Shown piece by piece: positions 22,240-27,692 of a stretch of 27,692 nucleotides of DNA. Below the pieces are notes generated by a model. It had not been told where the DNA came from and searched no databases. It saw only the letters and a list, made by a program, of their open reading frames with translations. Both the position numbers and the translations under genes were made by a program. Position 1 is the first letter of the stretch; every line of letters starts with the position of its first letter. Source of the stretch: PNAI01 sp964575715 (GTDB taxonomy: Bacteria > Pseudomonadota > Alphaproteobacteria > Rhizobiales > Xanthobacteraceae); assembly GCA_964575715.1 (NCBI GenBank), contig CAZNSG010000299.1, positions 1 through 27,692 on the forward strand. The letters are read 5' to 3'.

Positions 22240-24192
22240 ATGCGTCGCAAATCTAGTGTTGGCTTTTTGACCGGTAGCGCCATTGCGCTCACGACTGCGA
22301 TGGGTGTCCAGGCGGCGCCTGTGACCTCAACCGGGTCCGACCTCGCAAGTGCTCTCGCTCAAGCCTCAATCGAAAATGGTGCTGTCACCCGCGCCCAGAA
22401 ATTGGCGCAGGCCAGCGCGCCCGCGAACAACAAAAGCGCCGAAAGCAACACGGCTCCGTCCGCCACCGATCCCACGGTGAGCGACAAACTGCGCGAGCTG
22501 TTGGGCGCTGCCAGCAAATCCGACCGTATTCTTAGCCGCAAGGGCGAACGCCAATTCGTCGAGGCGTTCTATCAGAAGCGCAACTACGTGCCGCTCTGGA
22601 TCGAGCAAGGCAAGCAAGGCAGCCGCGCCCAGGCTGTGCTTTCGCATATCACGACGATCACCGCGGATGGTCTTGAGCCCGCCGATTATTCCTTCCCGAA
22701 TTTCACCGCGACCAGCCTGGAAGGACAGGCCGAGACCGAGCTCAAATTCACCGCGACGTTGCTGAGCTATGCGCGCCACGCCCTGAACGGGCGGGTGCAC
22801 TGGTCGCGCATCAGCGCTGCCATTTTCTACAAGGAAAACTACGACGCGACCGAAGTTCTCAATCGGCTCGCCGACGCAAGCGACGTTGCCAGTGCGCTCA
22901 ATTCGTTGAACCCGCAGCAGCCTCAGTACCGGGCGCTCAAGGCCAAGCTCGCCGAATTGCGCGCGCAGAAGGCGGATGGCGGCCCTGCACGCATCCCCTA
23001 TGGTCCGTTGCTGAAATACGGCAACGACAAGCCAGGCGATAAGTCCAAGAACGCCAAGGACAAGAGCAAGACCGCAAAAGACAAGGAAAAACCGGCTGAA
23101 GAGCCGGTGGTTATGATGCAGGATCCGCGCGTCCCGCTGTTGCGCGAAAAGCTCGGATTGGCCGCGAAAGACGATACCAATTTCGACAAGGAACTGGCCG
23201 AAGCCGCCACGAAGTTCCAGGCGCTTTCTGGCCTCAAGGCCGATGGCCAGGTCGGCAATCCCACCATCGATGCTCTCAATGGCCCCGGCCGCGACGGATT
23301 GATCAACATCGTGCTCGCCAACATGGAGCGCTGGCGGTGGGTGCCGCGCGAGCTGGGTAAGATCCATGTGGTGCTCAATATTCCGAACTTTACGCTGCGG
23401 GTGTGGAACGAAGGCGCGGTCGCGTGGGACACGAAAGTCGTGGTCGGCAAGCCGTCGCAGGCGACGCCGCTATTGACCGAGACGATGAAGTTCATCACCG
23501 TCAACCCGGTATGGAACGTGCCGCAGTCGATCGTCTACAACGAGCTGCTGCCGATCTATGAGACTTCCGATCCTGGCATCTTTGCCAAACAAGGATTGAA
23601 GGTCGAGCAGGGGCGCGACGGCATCCGGGTGTACCAGCCGCCAGGGGACAAGAACGCGCTTGGGCGTATTCGATTCAACTTCCCCAACAAATTCCTGGTG
23701 TATCAGCACGACACGTCGGAAAAGCACTACTTCGCGCATGATCGCCGTGCCTACAGCCATGGCTGCATGCGGGTGGAGAATCCCGTGAAATACGCCGAAG
23801 TGCTGCTGTCATATGCCGTGCCGAACGCGAACTACACCCAGGAGCGCATCCGCAAACTGTACAGCGACAGCGAGCATCAGATCGATTTCGCCGTGCATAT
23901 TCCGGTCCACATCACCTACCAGACGACGTTTGTCGACGACAGCGGTAAACTGCAGCTGCGCGACGATCTCTATGGCCTCGACTCCAAGCTCATCAGCGCG
24001 ATGAAAGGCAGCGAGCGCCGGGTCGCCGACGTGGTGATCGAGCGGCCGGCCGATCCCAATTACAGGCCGTCGCCCTCGGATTTTGCGCGGCTTGAAAACG
24101 TGCCAAGAGACGGCGGCGGGAGCTGGGACTACGGAAGCAGACGGTCTTCATCGGATAACCCGTTCTCGATCTTCGGCCGCATATTCCGCTAA
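22240..24192 (+). CDS. murein L,D-transpeptidase (YkuD domain, YcbB-like)
   Basis: The 650-residue exported protein has a signal sequence (RRKSSVGFLTGSAIALTTAMGVQAAP), a YcbB-type scaffold region (about 80-250), a Lys/Asp-rich linker (about 262-288), a peptidoglycan-binding segment (FQALSGLKADGQVGNPTIDALN) and a YkuD catalytic domain with SHGCMRV (His507, Cys509). It would form 3-3 cross-links or attach proteins to peptidoglycan in the periplasm, using Cys509 as acyl acceptor. The chosen ATG has GGAGGAGAGG immediately upstream; an earlier TTG at 22195 is rejected. It is followed by a rho-independent terminator and another wall enzyme. Confidence 0.93.
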   Translation: MRRKSSVGFLTGSAIALTTAMGVQAAPVTSTGSDLASALAQASIENGAVTRAQKLAQASAPANNKSAESNTAPSATDPTVSDKLRELLGAASKSDRILSRKGERQFVEAFYQKRNYVPLWIEQGKQGSRAQAVLSHITTITADGLEPADYSFPNFTATSLEGQAETELKFTATLLSYARHALNGRVHWSRISAAIFYKENYDATEVLNRLADASDVASALNSLNPQQPQYRALKAKLAELRAQKADGGPARIPYGPLLKYGNDKPGDKSKNAKDKSKTAKDKEKPAEEPVVMMQDPRVPLLREKLGLAAKDDTNFDKELAEAATKFQALSGLKADGQVGNPTIDALNGPGRDGLINIVLANMERWRWVPRELGKIHVVLNIPNFTLRVWNEGAVAWDTKVVVGKPSQATPLLTETMKFITVNPVWNVPQSIVYNELLPIYETSDPGIFAKQGLKVEQGRDGIRVYQPPGDKNALGRIRFNFPNKFLVYQHDTSEKHYFAHDRRAYSHGCMRVENPVKYAEVLLSYAVPNANYTQERIRKLYSDSEHQIDFAVHIPVHITYQTTFVDDSGKLQLRDDLYGLDSKLISAMKGSERRVADVVIERPADPNYRPSPSDFARLENVPRDGGGSWDYGSRRSSSDNPFSIFGRIFR

Positions 24193-24215
24193 AAATCGCA
24201 AGATCGAATCGATAC

Positions 24216-24246
24216 ATGCCCCGGATCGCCTCCGGGGCATTTTTTT
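24216..24246 (+). terminator. rho-independent terminator after the L,D-transpeptidase gene
   Basis: A 10-bp perfect stem, ATGCCCCGGA (24216-24225) with TCCGGGGCAT (24231-24240), surrounds a 5-base loop and runs straight into seven T (24240-24246), 24 bp after the stop codon. Confidence 0.92.
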
Positions 24247-24507
24247 GGCCGACCTGCTGCGTTTATTAATTGTTATCCCTTTTCCAACAGCCAATCTTTC
24301 CCCCATCTTGTTTGCCATAAAACGGGATTTTCTGGCCTGCCCGGGCCATTTTTGGCCATAGTTGCCGCCTAGACCGCTTAAGTCGGGGGCGAGAACGCTA
24401 AGTGCGCATTAATCAATCCCGGTAACACTGCGTTAGCCTTGTCTCGTGGCCCAAGGCCGCGGCGGGGTGATGCGCGTTCATGTGATTCTGTAGGGGCGAG
24501 ATCGCAA
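24247..24507. other. intergenic region before the DUF882 gene
   Basis: The first half is AT-rich (TTTATTAATTGTTATCCC) and should hold the promoter of the next gene, though I cannot assign boxes. A weak hairpin TGGCC-N6-GGCCA followed by five T lies near 24332-24352. The CCGGTAACACTG near 24419 resembles CCGGTAACATTG near 21949 just after the sigma-54-type regulator. No gene is supported. Confidence 0.4.
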
Positions 24508-25953
24508 GTGGCAGTACGCACCGGACGCAAGTCAGGTATTGGGGTCAGCCCGTCTCGCGCCGCGCGCAAACTTGGTTTTGAACTTGGTCTAAAACTTGGT
24601 CTTGGTGCGATTGCGCTCGTGCTCGGCTGGCAGAGCCTGCAGCTGGCCAATGCCGTCGGCGATCGCCGTACCATCACGCTGCACCACGTCCACACCAACG
24701 AAGACATCACTGTCACGTTCAAGCGCAACGGCCGCTACGACGACGCCGCGCTGCAAAAGCTCAATTGGTTCCTGCGCGACTGGCGCCGCGAGGAGCAAGT
24801 CAATATGAACCCGCAGCTGTTCGACCTGATGTGGGAGGTCCATCGCGAAGTCAGCGCAAAGGGACCAATCCATGTCATTTGCGGCTTCCGCGCGTCCGAG
24901 ACCAACGCCATGCTGCGCGCGCGCAGCAATGGCGTCGCGATGTTTTCCCATCACATCAGCGGCAATGCCATGGATTTTTTTATTCCGGGTGTGCCGATCG
25001 AGGAGGTGCGGGTCGCTGCATTGCGGCTGCAGGGCGGCGGGGTTGGCTATTATCCGAGCTCGGGCTCGCGCTTCGTCCATCTTGACACCGGAAATGTTCG
25101 CCATTGGCCGCGCATGACGCGGGACGAGCTGGTCCGCATCTTCCCGAACGAACGCACAGCGCATCTTCCCGCCGATGGCCAGCCGCTTGCCGGTTACACG
25201 CTCGCGCTTGCCGATATCGAGCGCGGCGCCGTTCTGCGGCCGGCTTTCGCGCCCAAGGGCAGCATGGTCGCCAAGCTGTTCGACGCGCACCACGTGGAGG
25301 AAGCAAGCAGCGGACCGAGCCTGCCGCCGCCGACGCCCGTGGCGCGTCCGGCCAATCTGACGGTGCCTGACGCCAAGACCGCGGCGCGCGCGCCGAGCCC
25401 GCCGGCGACTTACCAGATCGCCAAAGCATCCGCCGCTCCCGCCCCACCGACGGCGAGGTACACCGGCGCCGATCCAATCAGCACGGCCAGCATCTTCGCC
25501 CCCTGGCCCACCGCACAAAAGATCGACCGTGTTTCGCCCGATCTAGCGCTGGCCTATGCAGCGACGGCGCGTTACCAGCCCGCGCCATCCACGGCATTGC
25601 AGAACGTTCAGCGCACCAGCGCGACAATCCCGCCCGAGCCAAAGCCGCCGGCACCATCGTCATCGAACAACGCCTCCAGGAATCCACCGGCGAGAGCTAC
25701 TGCGCGAGGCGATAATCCATGGCTGCGCGCCGTGGTGCTGGCGCCGAGCATGTATCACTTCATGACATCGACGCAGTTCAACCAGTTCGATCCCCGCCAG
25801 CTGGGACCACTCATGCAGAAGCCAAGATCGGCGATGATGATGACGTTTTCGGCCGATCTGTACGACGGCATGACCGCCGGTGCGTTCTCGGGCAAGGCCG
25901 TGCAGTTCATGGCGACCGTGAATTTCGGAATGCAGACCGCCGCGCTGCGCTGA
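24508..25953 (+). CDS. DUF882/M15-type murein endopeptidase with long C-terminal extension
   Basis: The protein has 481 residues when read from GTG 24508. An N-terminal hydrophobic segment (LGLGAIALVLGWQSLQLANA) is a signal or anchor. The DUF882 domain follows at about 50-220, with zinc ligands in SHHISGNAMD (His149, Asp156) and FVHLDTG (His191), the M15/YcbK pattern of D-Ala or endopeptidase-type wall hydrolases. Residues about 260-400 are Pro/Ala/Ser-rich and disordered. The last 80 residues (from NPWLRAVVLAPSMYHF) look folded but I do not recognise them. An earlier TTG at 24439 is possible but has no ribosome site. Confidence 0.86.
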   Translation: MAVRTGRKSGIGVSPSRAARKLGFELGLKLGLGAIALVLGWQSLQLANAVGDRRTITLHHVHTNEDITVTFKRNGRYDDAALQKLNWFLRDWRREEQVNMNPQLFDLMWEVHREVSAKGPIHVICGFRASETNAMLRARSNGVAMFSHHISGNAMDFFIPGVPIEEVRVAALRLQGGGVGYYPSSGSRFVHLDTGNVRHWPRMTRDELVRIFPNERTAHLPADGQPLAGYTLALADIERGAVLRPAFAPKGSMVAKLFDAHHVEEASSGPSLPPPTPVARPANLTVPDAKTAARAPSPPATYQIAKASAAPAPPTARYTGADPISTASIFAPWPTAQKIDRVSPDLALAYAATARYQPAPSTALQNVQRTSATIPPEPKPPAPSSSNNASRNPPARATARGDNPWLRAVVLAPSMYHFMTSTQFNQFDPRQLGPLMQKPRSAMMMTFSADLYDGMTAGAFSGKAVQFMATVNFGMQTAALR

Positions 25954-26102
25954 TCCGCAACTCTGGGCGCCTCTTTTCCAGCTTCGATCTGACGCGCGGG
26001 CATGGATTGCACATCTGTCCTGCATTGTTGCGCTTCACATCAAGACGGCTTTCGGGTTTGCTGGGCTAGGCGAAACCCTGACTCCGCAAAAGAGAGCCGA
26101 TC

Positions 26103-27524
26103 ATGTCGAATTACGGCGTCACAAATTACGGTGTTTTGGACACGCGCTTCCGAACCTCCCTTGACCGCATGGCGGCGCAGGGGCGCTTGGCGGCCTATAC
26201 GGCCGAGGTCGATCCGCTGCTCGAAGTCGCCGGCATCATGAAGCAGCTCGACGGCGGGCCGGCGGTGCTGTTTTCCAAGGTGGACGGCTACGACGTGCCG
26301 GTGGTGGGCAATCTGATTTCATGCCAGGCCAATTGCGAAGCGGCGTTCGGTGTCGATTTCCGAACTTTGCGCGATTTCGTCGCCCGCGCGATGGGCGATC
26401 CCAAGGCGCCGGTGATGGTGGAGAAGGCGCCGGCGCAGGAACATGTTCATGTCGACGGGTTCGATCTTGCGCGCATGCTGCCGGTGCTGCAGCACACCGC
26501 GGGCGATAACGGGCGCTTCATCACGGCCGGCATCGTGATCGCGCGCGATCCCGATACCGGCATCTATAACGCGTCTTACCACCGGTTGCAGCTCGCAGGT
26601 CCCCGCCGCACCGGGATCAGGCTCGATCTGGGCCGACACTTAAGGACCGCCTGGGAGCGGGCCAAACGCAAGGGCGAGGCGTTGCCGATCGTGGTGTGCA
26701 TCGGCGCCGATCTGGCGCTGCACTACACCGCCGCGACCATGGGCTCGCAAATGCCGGAGCATGCCGATGAGCTGGCGGTGGCCGGCGGGTTGTGCGGCAG
26801 GCCGCTGCCGGTGGTCAAAGCGATCACGCAAGATTTGCTGGTTCCGGCCGAGTGCGAGATCGTGCTGGAAGGGCGCATCCTGCCCGACGAGACCGTGCTG
26901 GAAGGGCCGTTCGGCGAATTCGTCGGCTACCTGGCGCCGGCCGAACTCATGCCCGTCGTCGAAGTGACCGCGGTCACGCACCGCAGCAAGCCGATCTATC
27001 ACGCCATCAACGGCTACGGGCGCGAGACCATCATGCTGCGCAAGTACGTGCTGGAGGCGAGCCTGCTCAAGGTGCTGGCGTCAGCCGCGCCGATCGTCAC
27101 CGACGCCGAGATGACCGCCGGCGGGTTGCATCGCTTTCATGCGGTCATTGCGGTGAAAAAGACGGGGCCGCAGCACGACGGATTGCAGCGCAACGCCATG
27201 TTGGCGGCATTCGGCGCGCTCAAGGATCTCGACATGATCATTGTGGTCGACGACGACATCGACATCCGCAATCCGCTCGATGTGGAATATGCAGTTGCCA
27301 CCCGCATGGAAGCCTCGCGCGATCTGTTCACCGTGCCGGGCGCGCGCGGGCATGAATATGTGCGCGTGAGCGAGGGCGGAATTCGCACCAAACTTGGCAT
27401 CGACGCCACCGTGCCGTTCGCCGAGCGGGCGCGTTTCGCGCGCTGCTCGTTCGCGCCGGTCGAGATCGACTTAAAGCAGATGACGAGCGACGCGGCGGTC
27501 ATCCGGAAGCGATTGGATATTTAG
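26103..27524 (+). CDS. UbiD-family prenylated-FMN decarboxylase
   Basis: The 473-residue protein has the UbiD catalytic set: Arg161 in NASYHR, then Glu267 and Glu272 in EGPFGEF, spaced as in the Arg-Glu-Glu triad of fungal Fdc1 and UbiD. ARDPDTGIYN and the C-terminal VVDDDIDIRN are also typical. Such enzymes need prenylated FMN from a UbiX-type enzyme (none in this window) and reversibly decarboxylate unsaturated or aromatic acids. The N-terminus is not close to E. coli UbiD, so this may be a paralogue rather than the ubiquinone enzyme. AGAGAG lies about 7 bp before the ATG. It is a single gene followed by a repeat. Confidence 0.9.
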   Translation: MSNYGVTNYGVLDTRFRTSLDRMAAQGRLAAYTAEVDPLLEVAGIMKQLDGGPAVLFSKVDGYDVPVVGNLISCQANCEAAFGVDFRTLRDFVARAMGDPKAPVMVEKAPAQEHVHVDGFDLARMLPVLQHTAGDNGRFITAGIVIARDPDTGIYNASYHRLQLAGPRRTGIRLDLGRHLRTAWERAKRKGEALPIVVCIGADLALHYTAATMGSQMPEHADELAVAGGLCGRPLPVVKAITQDLLVPAECEIVLEGRILPDETVLEGPFGEFVGYLAPAELMPVVEVTAVTHRSKPIYHAINGYGRETIMLRKYVLEASLLKVLASAAPIVTDAEMTAGGLHRFHAVIAVKKTGPQHDGLQRNAMLAAFGALKDLDMIIVVDDDIDIRNPLDVEYAVATRMEASRDLFTVPGARGHEYVRVSEGGIRTKLGIDATVPFAERARFARCSFAPVEIDLKQMTSDAAVIRKRLDI

Positions 27525-27540
27525 GGTGCTGTAAAATTCA

Positions 27541-27692
27541 CCGTCATTCCGGGGCGCCGCCGATCTCGGGTTTACCCGAGATCGGAATTTAAGTGTCCAA
27601 GTCGGCCAAGGCCGACTTGGATGGCGGCGAGCCCGGAATCCATCATCACAGACCGGGGTCATGGATTCCGGGTCCGGCCCACCCAGGTCGGC
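27541..27692. repeat. paired-hairpin element (copy D), running to the window edge
   Basis: Hairpin 1 (27560-27585) is identical over 26 bp to hairpin 1 of copy C. Hairpin 2 (27597-27620) has arms CCAAGTCGGCC and its complement around AA. Outer arms near 27545-27560 (CATTCCGGGG, GCCGC) and 27624-27640 (GCGGC, GCCCGGAATC) also pair. A further GGATTCCGGGTCCGGCC near 27662 suggests that the element continues past the window. Confidence 0.85.

Overview
The window reads as chromosomal DNA of a high-GC alphaproteobacterium of the order Hyphomicrobiales (Rhizobiales), probably in the Xanthobacteraceae/Nitrobacteraceae (Bradyrhizobium-like) neighbourhood. Four things point there: the split transhydrogenase genes next to an alphaproteobacterial aa3-oxidase subunit IV gene, a FixJ-type response regulator, a CtrA-type TTAA-N7-TTAA box, and many short palindromic repeats of kinds common in those genomes. 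No rRNA, tRNA, CRISPR array, phage or insertion sequence was seen.

Left part (1-9271). A repeat-rich gap precedes a coupled pair, an MgtC/SapB membrane protein and an FkbM methyltransferase. Next is a lower-GC module on the minus strand: a ribbon-helix-helix protein and a Fic-domain protein with their own promoter. The minus-strand run cytochrome oxidase subunit IV - pntAA - pntAB - pntB encodes proton-translocating transhydrogenase, which exchanges hydride between NADH and NADP+ at the cost of proton motive force. Large palindromic elements sit between the pnt genes. A small secreted cysteine-containing protein and an ABC1/UbiB-family kinase-like protein follow.

Middle part (9272-20175). 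A 3-hydroxybutyrate dehydrogenase gene lies 16 bp behind an AbrB-Doc toxin-antitoxin pair that has a clear palindromic operator. Then come a membrane-anchored endonuclease/exonuclease/phosphatase-fold protein, an M3 oligopeptidase, a MASE1 histidine kinase overlapping its FixJ/NarL-type response regulator, a small membrane protein and a large type IIA-like cation P-type ATPase.

Right part (20176-27692). A sigma-54-type response regulator has a perfect CtrA-type box upstream and a changed GAFTGA loop (GACTGA). Two cell-wall enzymes follow, an L,D-transpeptidase ending in a good terminator and a DUF882/M15-type peptidase with a long C-terminal extension, and then a UbiD-family decarboxylase. 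The window ends in another palindromic element.

The least ordinary features are: (i) a dispersed element made of two adjacent hairpins whose stems differ between copies yet stay paired (four copies seen); (ii) a Fic/RHH module with an intact Fic motif but no visible canonical inhibitory motif; (iii) the GACTGA regulator under a CtrA-type box; (iv) a four-copy 12-bp tandem repeat just upstream of the histidine kinase.
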